From assembly GCA_938027595.1 (NCBI GenBank), contig CALJAK010000005.1, positions 1 through 64,000 of the forward strand: a stretch of DNA of 64,000 nt, given 5' to 3'. The translations under genes were made by a program, and so were the position numbers. Position 1 is the first letter of the stretch. Every line of letters begins with the position of its first letter. Below are positions 44,359 through 52,095 of this stretch, piece after piece. The notes beneath the pieces are model-generated. The model had not been told where the DNA came from. It did no database searches and saw only the letters and a list, made by a program, of their open reading frames with translations. Source of the stretch: an uncultured Thermoproteales archaeon. GTDB lineage: Archaea > Thermoproteota > Thermoprotei > Thermoproteales > Thermoproteaceae.

Positions 44359-45372
44359 TTAATATTTTACCCGCGGCGAGTACCCCCACTCGTGCCGTTC
44401 TTTTATGGCACAGGGGTTGAACTCAACCGCTCTGTACTTCTCAATTCTATAAACATCCCACACGTCTCGACCAGATATGAGATCCACTAGTTTTTTAGCC
44501 AGAGCTGGAGCTGTCATGGCGCCATATCCGTCAAACCCGCCGATTATGTACAAATTCTCCACATCTTGATGTCTACCATACAGCGGGCCGCCGTGTGGCC
44601 CCATTTCGCAATAGCCCGTCTTCACGTGGAGTGGGAGGGCGGAACCCCCCCTTCTGGCTATGTAATTCGCTATCTTTCTGGCGTAATTAGGCGGCGGCCC
44701 CCGTCCATATTCACCACAACCATTGCCTGCTATGTATAGCGGTGGAGTCGCCGGTCTCCCATACCACTTGAGCACATAGTCGCCTATGCTGTACTTCCAG
44801 AGTTTGCGGTTGACTATGTAAACTGCTGCGTAACACTCGTAAGGCATTAGAGGTATAGATATGTTTGCTCTCTCAGCCAGAAATCTATTGGCGTATCCTG
44901 CGGCCATAACCACCACATCTCCCTCAACTCGACTCCCATCTACCACTACGTAAGCTCTCCCCTCTTTTACTTTTAACAAACCGTACGAGTTTTGAAAACC
45001 CAATTCTCTCCTGAGTTTTTTAACTACTTTCCTCACTGGCACTAGATAATCTTCTGAAATAATCGCCACTTCGCCGCTTTCAAGCTTTACATCACTCAGC
45101 GACTTTGAAACGTTTACATTTTCTTGCGGCACCCACTCGGGCAGTATGTCTATTGAGACTACTCTCTTAAGTGTTGTAAACTTCTGGTAGATAGATAGAC
45201 TTTCTCTCGCTAGTTCTACATCCTCGCTATGCGGCATTGATTGTGTCAAGACAAGAGATGTGAGGGGGTATGTCACTTCGCCGCCTATCTTTATCACTCT
45301 GAACCCCCTCTCTTCGAGAAACAACGCCGTAAACACTCCCGCGATGCCGCCACCTAACACCACCACTCTCAC
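44359..45372 (-). CDS. FAD-dependent oxidoreductase, DAO family
   Basis: The N-terminal dinucleotide fold is VVVLGGGIAGVFTALFLEERG, and the C-terminal FAD contact is NLYIIGGFDGYGAMTAPAL. The 337-residue length suits the D-amino-acid oxidase-like group, which includes amine and proline dehydrogenases. The substrate is not identifiable. A TATA element at 45391-45399 is 23 bp upstream; the divergent gene has its own TATA at 45412-45420. Confidence 0.82.
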   Translation of the reverse strand: MRVVVLGGGIAGVFTALFLEERGFRVIKIGGEVTYPLTSLVLTQSMPHSEDVELARESLSIYQKFTTLKRVVSIDILPEWVPQENVNVSKSLSDVKLESGEVAIISEDYLVPVRKVVKKLRRELGFQNSYGLLKVKEGRAYVVVDGSRVEGDVVVMAAGYANRFLAERANISIPLMPYECYAAVYIVNRKLWKYSIGDYVLKWYGRPATPPLYIAGNGCGEYGRGPPPNYARKIANYIARRGGSALPLHVKTGYCEMGPHGGPLYGRHQDVENLYIIGGFDGYGAMTAPALAKKLVDLISGRDVWDVYRIEKYRAVEFNPCAIKERHEWGYSPRVKY

Positions 45373-45438
45373 GGCTTGGGAATTTGGTGAGTTTAAATAA
45401 GCTGCTAAAGCTTATAAATTGAAATCCCGCTCTGAACC

Positions 45439-46638
45439 ATGCGCTGGCTGGCTCTCTTGCTTTTGTTGACACTTATGTTAGCAGCTCTCGAGAAGGGCGG
45501 TTTGCAATTTACCGCAGTCACTTCGCAAGACGCATTTAAACAAGCCCTGGCGGAGGGGCCCGTGTTGATATACTTCCACCAGCCCGACTGCGCGGGTTGT
45601 AAATATCTCGAGGCAAATGTGTATACAGACCCCGAGGTTGTCCAAGCATTGTCTAACTTTTCCCTACTCTCTATAGATGTGAAAGAGTGGCCGTTGGTGG
45701 GTTTAGAGGTGTACACAGACGGACTTGTCTATGTGTATGCCGGGGGGCGTTTTTGGAGTGAGAAAATCTCGGGGAGGCAGATGCTGCCGATATTGGGCAC
45801 GCCAACTGTAGTGATGGGTTATGTGAAAAACGGCGATGTATATGTAAAGCTAGTGGTGGTGGGCCCTCTGGAGGCAGTTCACTTCATGAGGCTTCTGGAG
45901 ACGGCTTTCGAGAAGAAAGTTGTTGAGACAACTCCGGCGCCTATAATGCCGCAGTTGTTAATCTCGTTCGCCGCCGGCGCTTTGAGTGTGTTTTCGCCTT
46001 GTGTTCTGCCGGTGTTGACTATCGCGGCCACCACGTACCTAGCCCGGAGAAATCTATCGATAGTGTTGGCAGGCATGTTGGCGTCTTTTTCAGTGCTCGC
46101 AAGCGCAGCTGCGCTCGCCGCCGGATTCGCCGGCGTTTTGACTCGCACAGCGCTTTACACAATTGGAGGTGTTGTCTTAATTCTAGTGGGCTCTACGCTC
46201 GTAGTGGAGAAGTTGAACAAGTCTTTCGCCACGTGGGCTTCCAGAATACAAACTTCTGCATTTAAATCCTCGAGAGGTGCGAGAGGCGCAGTTGGCGACG
46301 TTTTGCTAGGTATGTCGCTTGGAGCCGTGTGGATGCCGTGTGTAGCTCCCATATTCGGCGCCGTAGTTATCTCAAACATAATGATATCTGCCCTAAGCGG
46401 CGATTTACTTGCCGTATTTGCCGCCACGTTTAGTTACGCCGCCGGCTTGGCGGTAGTTGTGTATTTAGTGATCGCTGCAGTGCGGCGGGGAGCCCGAAGA
46501 GCTTCTCAATTCGCCAAGTGGGCTCAGTGGGGTAGGAGGATGGAGTACGCAGTGGGCTTTCTAGCCATAGCGCTGGGTTTAGCGCTTTTGGGAGAGGCGG
46601 CTGGCTTGCAGACGTTTTCCAAGATTTTCACGCCGTGA
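45439..46638 (+). CDS. Thioredoxin-like domain fused to CcdA membrane domain
   Basis: After a signal/anchor helix (residues 3-17), residues 25-155 form a thioredoxin-like domain with CxxC (QPDCAGCKYLE) and a cis-Pro region (GTPTVVMGY). Residues 170-395 are a CcdA/DsbD-type six-helix domain with paired cysteines in SPCVLPVL and MPCVAPIF. The protein would carry reducing power from the cytoplasm to the outer thioredoxin domain, for disulphide handling or cytochrome maturation. The thioredoxin-first order is opposite to DsbD. It overlaps the phosphatase gene. Confidence 0.87.
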   Translation: MRWLALLLLLTLMLAALEKGGLQFTAVTSQDAFKQALAEGPVLIYFHQPDCAGCKYLEANVYTDPEVVQALSNFSLLSIDVKEWPLVGLEVYTDGLVYVYAGGRFWSEKISGRQMLPILGTPTVVMGYVKNGDVYVKLVVVGPLEAVHFMRLLETAFEKKVVETTPAPIMPQLLISFAAGALSVFSPCVLPVLTIAATTYLARRNLSIVLAGMLASFSVLASAAALAAGFAGVLTRTALYTIGGVVLILVGSTLVVEKLNKSFATWASRIQTSAFKSSRGARGAVGDVLLGMSLGAVWMPCVAPIFGAVVISNIMISALSGDLLAVFAATFSYAAGLAVVVYLVIAAVRRGARRASQFAKWAQWGRRMEYAVGFLAIALGLALLGEAAGLQTFSKIFTP

Positions 46639-47168
46639 GTTACTTCGTAGAACCCAAAGTCGCCGGGTCGCGAATGCCTAGAGTTGAGGACTTGGATAAG
46701 TGGGGCGAGTTGGGTGTGAGGACTGTCATAAGTCTGGCGGAGGCTTGGGAGATAGAGTATTACGGCCGCTGGGGGCTTCTACAGTTTCAAAACGCCTTGC
46801 TGCGGCTGGGGGCCAAGTGGATACACTGGCCCACTCCAGACGGGTACCCACCCAGAGAACTGGGGCGGCTGGCGAGAGTTATAGAGGAGGAGGCTAGGAG
46901 GGGGGTGGTGTTAGTACACTGCGTGGGTGGCATTGGGAGGACTGCCACCGCTCTCGCTGCGTATTTAATTGTGGCGAGATGTCTAGACGTCGAGGAGGCC
47001 ATACGTGAGGTCGAGAAGGCAAACCCCAATATTTCAATCACACAAGAGCAGTATTACGCACTTCTGGAAGTGGAAGCTGAGAGAGAGTGCCCCGGCCGGG
47101 ATTTGAACCCGGGTCACGGGCTCGAGAGGCCCGCATCCTTGACCGGGCTAGACTACCGGTTGGAGTAG
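46635..47168 (+). CDS. Dual-specificity-type protein phosphatase; C-terminus reads antisense through tRNA-Glu
   Basis: The catalytic loop is VHCVGGIGRTATAL (HCxxGxGRT), with the general-acid region WPTPDGYPP upstream, so this is a small cysteine phosphatase removing phosphate from proteins. It starts on a GTG overlapping the previous stop. From about 47088 onward (residues CPGRDLNPGHGLERP and after) the frame is simply the antisense of the tRNA gene, and the stop lies in the tRNA intron. The last 27 residues are therefore fixed by tRNA sequence. Confidence 0.82.
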   Translation: MSYFVEPKVAGSRMPRVEDLDKWGELGVRTVISLAEAWEIEYYGRWGLLQFQNALLRLGAKWIHWPTPDGYPPRELGRLARVIEEEARRGVVLVHCVGGIGRTATALAAYLIVARCLDVEEAIREVEKANPNISITQEQYYALLEVEAERECPGRDLNPGHGLERPASLTGLDYRLE

Positions 47169-47199
47169 CCACCGCTACGGCTCCCCGAATTGCCGGGGC
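47088..47199 (-). tRNA. tRNA-Glu (CUC) with intron in the acceptor stem
   Basis: The mature cloverleaf reads acceptor GCCCCGG / CCGGGGC, D arm, anticodon stem CGGGC/GCCCG with loop CTCTCGA (anticodon CUC, 47124-47126), T arm CCGGG-TTCAAAT-CCCGG, discriminator A at 47088. The 5' acceptor strand is interrupted: GCCCCGG at 47193-47199 is separated from the D arm by 37 bases (about 47156-47192). A repeated CCGG at both ends makes the exact junction ambiguous by 4 bases. The insert forms a hairpin, as expected for splicing-endonuclease substrates. A TATA element (47216-47227) is 23 bp upstream. CCA is not encoded. Confidence 0.9.
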
Positions 47200-47232
47200 G
47201 TTTACTACAAACGCCGGGTTTTAAAACTTTTC

Positions 47233-48423
47233 CTAAAGTTCATCTTCGTAAGCCTTCGCCACAGCCATCAACATCTCTTCATCTCTAGCGGCGATCTGCA
47301 GCCCCACCGGGAGTCCACTCGTTGGGGCTGGGATAGAGATTGCGGGATGTCCAGTGAGGTTGAAAAGCTCTGTATACGCCAGTAGTTGTTGTCTCACCGC
47401 CAGGTGGTCTACTTCTTCAATGGGGACGGCTTCTATTGCCGTGGTGGGAGAGACAACAACGTCGTATTTCTTAAACACTACGCCGAAGAAGTCTGTCAAC
47501 TCTCTTCTCACTTTCTGTGCGGTTATGTAAGCCACAGCTGGCAGCGCCACGCCGGTGGTTAACAAAGTGGCTACATCTCTCCCCATGAGGTCCCCCACGC
47601 CTCTCAACAAGTGATAATACTCAGCTGCCGCCTCAGAGAGAAGTATGGCCGATCTGGCGGCTGAATATCTATAGCCGTTTAGAAAGAGATCGTCTCTACT
47701 ACCGCCTATGGCCTCCAAGACGTTTACCGCTTTCCAAAACGCTTTTTCCACGTGTCTACTGTTCTCCGCCAACCCCATCAATATGGCGAATCTAAACTTT
47801 TTCGGTGGTTCTACCCTGTGGATGAGCCTCACCGCTGTCAGTATGTTAATCATGTCTTTTACAGTTTTAGTGATGAAACCCACGTGGTCTAGCGTAGGCG
47901 CCAGCGGCATTATGCCCTCCATGCTTATCTTGTCTCTCGGCGGTTTGTAACCCACCACGCCGCAGAGCGCCGCCGGAATTCTCACAGAGCCACCTGTGTC
48001 TGTGCCTATCCCCAAGTCTGCAAAACCAGCAGCCACCGCGCCGGCGCTACCGCCGCTAGATCCGCCAGTTATGTAGTCTGGGTCGTGTGGATTTCTAGTG
48101 GGGCCGAAGTGTGGATTTACGTTAGTCACCCCCAGACCCAACTCGTGCATGTTGGTCTTGCCCAAAACCACCGCGCCTTCCGCTAGAAACGTGGAAACCA
48201 CCGGCGCCGTTTTTTCGGCCATTCTCTGCATGTAGGGAGCGCCGTTGGTGATAGGCATGCCAGCCACCTCAATGTTGTCTTTCACCACTAGCAAAACTCC
48301 ACACAACTTTCCACATCTACCGATACGCTTCAACATCTCTACTTCCTCTGCGGCTTTCTCGTTGATGTGTATGAAGTAGTTGTGTGTAGATTTCGCCGCC
48401 TCTGCAAGTCTCTGCGTTATCAT
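47233..48423 (-). CDS. Amidase, amidase-signature family
   Basis: The 396-residue enzyme has the Ser-cisSer-Lys machinery: Lys in VVKDNIEVAG, the signature GGSSGGSAGAVAAGFADLGIG, and DTGGSVRIPAALCG. The family includes GatA of the tRNA amidotransferase and many free amidases. The sequence is shorter than most GatA proteins. A 34-residue reading frame directly upstream overlaps its start, in a place where gatC would lie in some genomes. Confidence 0.88.
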   Translation of the reverse strand: MITQRLAEAAKSTHNYFIHINEKAAEEVEMLKRIGRCGKLCGVLLVVKDNIEVAGMPITNGAPYMQRMAEKTAPVVSTFLAEGAVVLGKTNMHELGLGVTNVNPHFGPTRNPHDPDYITGGSSGGSAGAVAAGFADLGIGTDTGGSVRIPAALCGVVGYKPPRDKISMEGIMPLAPTLDHVGFITKTVKDMINILTAVRLIHRVEPPKKFRFAILMGLAENSRHVEKAFWKAVNVLEAIGGSRDDLFLNGYRYSAARSAILLSEAAAEYYHLLRGVGDLMGRDVATLLTTGVALPAVAYITAQKVRRELTDFFGVVFKKYDVVVSPTTAIEAVPIEEVDHLAVRQQLLAYTELFNLTGHPAISIPAPTSGLPVGLQIAARDEEMLMAVAKAYEDEL

Positions 48424-48524
48424 ATCAATTGCAACCCTCTCAAGATTTTCTCAACTTGTCTCTCTACCTCCTCGACATTTTTAACTTTGACATTTAACAA
48501 TTTCAACAATTCGGCAGTGTACAT
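48420..48524 (-). CDS. 34-residue helical microprotein coupled to amidase
   Basis: The frame runs from an ATG at 48524 to a TGA that overlaps the amidase ATG. It encodes one amphipathic helix (AELLKLLNVKVKNVEEV, then ERQVEKILRGLQ). A TATA-like stretch (48541-48548) lies about 20-25 bp upstream. The frame fills the gap before the amidase exactly. It could be a small partner, roughly like a fragment of GatC, but the similarity is too slight to name it. Confidence 0.45.
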   Translation of the reverse strand: MYTAELLKLLNVKVKNVEEVERQVEKILRGLQLI

Positions 48525-48543
48525 AGATAAATCTACTGTTTAA

Positions 48544-49113
48544 TTAATATTCTTGTCGGCAGGTAGTTGCGTAGAACAACTTTTCAGAAATCCAATTAGC
48601 TTGTGACCCCACGTAGTCTACTTTTTTCCTCAACTCGAAATCTCTAGGCTCCAGAGCCAAGAGGTCTAGGTAGAGTCTCTCCACCACTTCTTTAAGTCGC
48701 TTCGCTATATCTACATCTCTCCGCAGGAGACCCTCGGTGGCCGCCCTCCCCAACTCGCCAGCCACGTCCGCCAAACCCATGAGATACACATACACGTCGA
48801 CTCCCAACTCCTCTCTACTTGGTATTTTTCCATCTCTCAATAGATGTAAGAGAGCCGCGGCTTCCACGTACTCTTGTAGCCCCACCACTGCGTTGTTGTA
48901 AAACATCGGCCACTCACTTATCAACTTCTTGAGTTCTCGAGAAGTTTGCTCTAGCCTCGCCAACGCTTCTTCGGCTGATTTGAAATCTCGCCTAATGGCT
49001 GAGTACACCACTGCTTTTGAAAGCCTCGCGGCTTTGATTGACGTCTGCACCACCTCGTCTCTGATATTTTCATACCTCCTAAGTTCTTCGTATAACTTCT
49101 TCACGTCAAACAC
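48544..49113 (-). CDS. Translin-family protein (COG2178)
   Basis: The all-helical 189-residue product matches archaeal translins: YENIRDEVVQTSIKAARLSKA, GKIPSREELGVDVYVYLMGLADVAGEL and DFELRKKVDYVGSQANWI. Translins bind and in some cases cut single-stranded RNA as ring-shaped oligomers. A TATA element at 49130-49141, inside the end of the presenilin-like gene, is 23 bp upstream of the ATG. Confidence 0.83.
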   Translation of the reverse strand: MFDVKKLYEELRRYENIRDEVVQTSIKAARLSKAVVYSAIRRDFKSAEEALARLEQTSRELKKLISEWPMFYNNAVVGLQEYVEAAALLHLLRDGKIPSREELGVDVYVYLMGLADVAGELGRAATEGLLRRDVDIAKRLKEVVERLYLDLLALEPRDFELRKKVDYVGSQANWISEKLFYATTCRQEY

Positions 49114-49135
49114 GAGAGAGGTAACGTACCCATAT

Positions 49136-49987
49136 TTATAGAAACCACGCCGCGGCTAACAGTGGAGACATCATCAAAATGGGCGCCGGCAGAGCGGGTC
49201 CATACCCCCACTTCTTTAGAAAAATTCTAAAAGTGACTTGGAGCCCTAGATATATCGCCACGCAGCCCACCAGTACGGCCGCGAGAGACGCCAGTGGGTT
49301 TATCTGGTTGAACCTCACGGCGAGAAATGTGAGCGCCATTGCGTACACTACAAAGTCACCCACTCCAAGCGCCGAAGTTTTCAACCTAACTACAAAACCG
49401 AAGAGCGGCGTGTCTGGCCTACCGCTGTTCACATCGCTAGGCGCTACCTCTCTCGACTTCTGGATTAATTTACCCAAGAGGCCACGTTTCACCATAACGT
49501 AGTCATACGCCGGTAGTATAGCCAACATTGCCAATACGGTAGCGCTCGGCAGCACCCACGCAAGCATGGCCCCAGCCAGAGCTCCTAGAAACCCCAGAAT
49601 TAGATCTCCCCTCCTCTTGTAGATGAGGTACACTACCGAGACGCCCAACGGTAGCGAGAGCCAGATCAACAACGCCGCCAGACTTTCGCTAATTATCCCA
49701 CTTTGGTAATACATCACTGTATAGAATTGAACCACGCCGCTGGAGAGGATAAACCAGACGAAATAGAGAAACGCCTTGAACACTCTCTTCTTGGCGAAAA
49801 CGATATATATGAAAGCTGTAGCTGTCACGAGCAATAGAAAGAATATGGTTATGTTGTATGCTGTAGCTTCCACATCCTCCCCAGGGTTGTAGGGAGTGGC
49901 TACGAGGGGTTCCACATCTCTCCCCAGATATTTGGGGAGTAAAGATATCAACACAGCAATGGAGACAGTGACCAACGCCGAAATCAC
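49136..49987 (-). CDS. Presenilin/signal peptide peptidase homologue (A22-type intramembrane protease)
   Basis: The 283-residue membrane protein has about eight to nine helices and all three motifs of GxGD aspartyl proteases in order: YD at 161-162 (LPAYDYVMV), GVGD at 208-211 (ALGVGDFVVY) and PAL at 264-266 (YGPALPAPI). The YD-GxGD-PAL set supports catalytic activity against transmembrane segments. Such homologues occur in several archaea; natural substrates are unknown. The GTG start is 22.5 bp from the TATA element it shares with the C/D box RNA. Confidence 0.85.
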   Translation of the reverse strand: MISALVTVSIAVLISLLPKYLGRDVEPLVATPYNPGEDVEATAYNITIFFLLLVTATAFIYIVFAKKRVFKAFLYFVWFILSSGVVQFYTVMYYQSGIISESLAALLIWLSLPLGVSVVYLIYKRRGDLILGFLGALAGAMLAWVLPSATVLAMLAILPAYDYVMVKRGLLGKLIQKSREVAPSDVNSGRPDTPLFGFVVRLKTSALGVGDFVVYAMALTFLAVRFNQINPLASLAAVLVGCVAIYLGLQVTFRIFLKKWGYGPALPAPILMMSPLLAAAWFL

Positions 49988-50005
49988 TTCACTATCTGAG
50001 TTTAC

Positions 50006-50013
50006 TATAAAAA
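50006..50013. promoter_or_regulatory. Shared TATA element, presenilin-like gene and C/D box RNA
   Basis: The tataaaaa element is centred 22.5 bp from the presenilin-like GTG (49987, minus) and 23.5 bp from the C box of the guide RNA (50033, plus). Confidence 0.6.
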
Positions 50014-50032
50014 GTTAAATTGTCGAAGAGTT

Positions 50033-50079
50033 GTGATGAGGAACTCGGGTCTGACGATGAGGTGGACATAGGCCGCTGA
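50033..50079 (+). ncRNA. C/D box methylation guide RNA
   Basis: All four boxes are visible: C (GTGATGA, 50033-50039), D' (CTGA, 50051-50054), C' (CGATGA, 50055-50060) and D (CTGA, 50076-50079). The D' guide is ggaactcgggt and the D guide ggtggacataggccg. Length (47 bases) and layout match archaeal C/D sRNAs that direct 2'-O-methylation of rRNA or tRNA with L7Ae, Nop5 and fibrillarin. The gene occupies the gap between two minus-strand genes and has a well-placed TATA element. Confidence 0.85.
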
Positions 50080-50080
50080 G

Positions 50081-51031
50081 TTATTTAATTAAGTTAACTA
50101 ACACTTTCACGCCGACTCGGGGTCTTTTCGCAAGCGTGGCGAACAACACTCTGGCGGAGAGATTTTCTTCTACGTACTCCCGCAAGACGCCGTCGTCAGC
50201 CAGCTCCATCAGAGCCCCGCTCCCCCCCAGTCTCCGAGCTATGGAGAGGAGTCTCTTTTGGAACTCTATCTGTCTAACCATGGGAGTTACTCTACGTCTG
50301 TAAGTGTCCAACGGTTTTTTTGTACGTAAAGCCTCCGCCAGCGCCATCGCCGAAATTATGCCCGGCCGGATCCCCTCGCCAGTGAGTGGATACAGAAACC
50401 CAGCCGCCTCCCCAATCCTAAACCCGCCGTCGTGTAGAACTATCTTGGGGAACACAGTCAGCGGGGCCCCCCTCACGTCTAGAACAACACCCCCACCGAG
50501 CCACCGCTTGACGAACTCCATTAAGTGGGGAATTGGGTTACCCACGTCGAGAAAACCACCCCCAACGTTGTACACATCGCCATGTGGAAACACCCAGTAG
50601 AACCCCACTTCGGTTTCTGGAAATATGAAGTGAGCCGTCTCCTCGCCTGCCTTCACTCCAGCTACGTAAGCTCTAGCCACAGTGATTTTCTCCCCCTTGC
50701 TTTGATAAGGACCGCCGGCTTTCACTAAAACGTCGTGTTCCCCCGCCTCGCCTCCCGGCGGACGTAGAGACTCAACCCACTTCTGCTTGTCTACAATGTA
50801 CCAACGGGGTTTTGTGTACGCCACCTCACCCACCTCTCGCCTCCAGTGGTAGAATTTGTATAACTTCACTCTATCCACCACGTACCTCATGTCTACCAAA
50901 GGCGTCTCCACTGGGACGGCTTCTCCACACGCCTTGAAATAACGCTGGGAGAGCTCCACACCGTAGGCTTTGCCGTAGAGTTTCAAAAAAGCCGAGCCGG
51001 AGGGGCCCAGACCCACCGTTTTGACAAACAC
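50081..51031 (-). CDS. Geranylgeranyl reductase-like FAD protein
   Basis: The 316-residue product has a degenerate N-terminal nucleotide loop (VGLGPSGSAFLKLYG), a middle region with VGFYWVFPHGDVYNVGGGF and the C-terminal FAD motif RIGEAAGFLYPLTGEGI. This is the pattern of the geranylgeranyl reductase family, which saturates archaeal lipid chains, though related flavoproteins have other substrates. It starts two bases after the CBS-domain gene and is probably co-transcribed with it. Confidence 0.78.
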   Translation of the reverse strand: MFVKTVGLGPSGSAFLKLYGKAYGVELSQRYFKACGEAVPVETPLVDMRYVVDRVKLYKFYHWRREVGEVAYTKPRWYIVDKQKWVESLRPPGGEAGEHDVLVKAGGPYQSKGEKITVARAYVAGVKAGEETAHFIFPETEVGFYWVFPHGDVYNVGGGFLDVGNPIPHLMEFVKRWLGGGVVLDVRGAPLTVFPKIVLHDGGFRIGEAAGFLYPLTGEGIRPGIISAMALAEALRTKKPLDTYRRRVTPMVRQIEFQKRLLSIARRLGGSGALMELADDGVLREYVEENLSARVLFATLAKRPRVGVKVLVNLIK

Positions 51032-51033
51032 AG

Positions 51034-51459
51034 CTATGCAGACATGCCGCGTTCAAAAGTCCAGTCGTAGTACTGAGCCAACTCGCGTAATATGGCTTCG
51101 TCTCTTATGACGTCTCTTATGGACAACACGCCGTATAACTTCTCCCCCTTAGTCACTACAATGTGTCTAATTCCGTACTTCTTAAACACCTCGGCGGCTT
51201 TGCCCACGCTCTCTCCGTAGTCTAACGTAATTACGTTTTTAGTGGCTATCAAATCGCAGGGGGTGTCTGGGTCTACTTCACGAGCTACTGCTCTCACCAC
51301 GTCCCGCTCGGAGACCACCCCCACCACTCTGTCTGCCTCATCGGGCGACACCAAAACCACCAACCCCACTCTCTTCTCGTGCATGAGTCTAGCCACTTCT
51401 CTAATTGGAGTGTGGGGGTAGGCGGTGACGACTTTTGATTTTACAAAATTTCCAATCAT
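51034..51459 (-). CDS. Two-CBS-domain protein
   Basis: The 141-residue product is one pair of CBS domains: residues 1-65 (VTAYPHTPIREVARLMHEKRVG, VVGVVSERDVVRAVA) and 70-130 (ITLDYGESVGKAAEVFKKYGIR, LYGVLSIRDVI). Such Bateman modules sense adenine nucleotides or SAM. Its message probably continues into the flavoprotein gene. It is divergent from a helical unknown gene over a shared TATA run. Confidence 0.88.
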   Translation of the reverse strand: MIGNFVKSKVVTAYPHTPIREVARLMHEKRVGLVVLVSPDEADRVVGVVSERDVVRAVAREVDPDTPCDLIATKNVITLDYGESVGKAAEVFKKYGIRHIVVTKGEKLYGVLSIRDVIRDEAILRELAQYYDWTFERGMSA

Positions 51460-51474
51460 GCAATAATTTGAAAC

Positions 51475-51484
51475 TATATATATA
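51475..51484. promoter_or_regulatory. Shared bidirectional TATA run
   Basis: tatatatata lies midway between the CBS-gene ATG (51459, minus; about 20.5 bp) and the ATG of the helical unknown gene (51502, plus; about 22.5 bp). Confidence 0.5.
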
Positions 51485-51501
51485 TCTCTCGGGGGGTGTA
51501 C

Positions 51502-51882
51502 ATGGAGAGACTTCTGGGAGACGAGCTACACCACTTAGTGACTTTGATACGATTGCGGTCTGTGATGGATTCGGAATACCTAAGGGAGTTCATAGACAAC
51601 ATCGCTAGAGAGACTTACACGAGGATTAAGCTACTCGACGTGTTGTCCACTCCAGAAATTTCCATAACTAAAGCAGAAAGAAGACCGCTAGAGGAGGTAG
51701 TGAAGTCGCTAGAAGACATGTGCAGCCACTATGAACAACACTTGACAGAAGTGAAGAAACTCCGGGAGAGGGCGAAAACACCCCTTGAGTTGGAGGTGGC
51801 TCTAGCTATAGAGAAGTCAGTGGAGCGGACACACGTGGCGTTGAGGATGTTCATCAACGCGCTTACAGAGTCACGGAGGTAG
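51502..51882 (+). CDS. Helical protein, unknown
   Basis: The 126-residue product is predicted almost wholly helical with scattered Glu and His ([48 protein letters not shown]), loosely recalling four-helix ferritin-like bundles. The metal-ligand pattern is not convincing, so I leave it unnamed. The ATG at 51502 suits the TATA run; a GTG at 51496 is in frame. The 3' end overlaps the convergent small gene by 12 bases. Confidence 0.55.
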   Translation: MERLLGDELHHLVTLIRLRSVMDSEYLREFIDNIARETYTRIKLLDVLSTPEISITKAERRPLEEVVKSLEDMCSHYEQHLTEVKKLRERAKTPLELEVALAIEKSVERTHVALRMFINALTESRR

Positions 51883-52047
51883 ACGCATCACTACCCTCCT
51901 TACAACTCTACCGTCTGGCAATTTGAATTGAGCCACCACCACGCCGGGTTTGTCCGGCGGTTGGAGAATCCATGCTTTCGTCGGTTTTAACAAATATTTC
52001 TTTCCCTCTACTACAATTTCGTACTCTCTATTCAACACCTCCTCCAT
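51871..52047 (-). CDS. Small beta-rich protein, unknown
   Basis: The 58-residue frame looks like a small beta barrel or sheet ([38 protein letters not shown]). The ATG at 52047 is 25 bp from the TATA element shared with infB; an ATG at 52056 adds three residues. Its coupling to the infB promoter is the only clue to its role. Confidence 0.5.
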   Translation of the reverse strand: MEEVLNREYEIVVEGKKYLLKPTKAWILQPPDKPGVVVAQFKLPDGRVVRRVVMRLPP

Positions 52048-52068
52048 ATATTCCATAGATTATTAAAC

Positions 52069-52076
52069 TTTTTATA
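52069..52076. promoter_or_regulatory. Shared TATA element of infB and the small beta-rich gene
   Basis: The tttttata element is centred 23.5 bp before the infB ATG (52096) and 25.5 bp from the minus-strand ATG (52047). Confidence 0.55.
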
Positions 52077-52095
52077 GAGAGGCCCCCAGTTGTAC

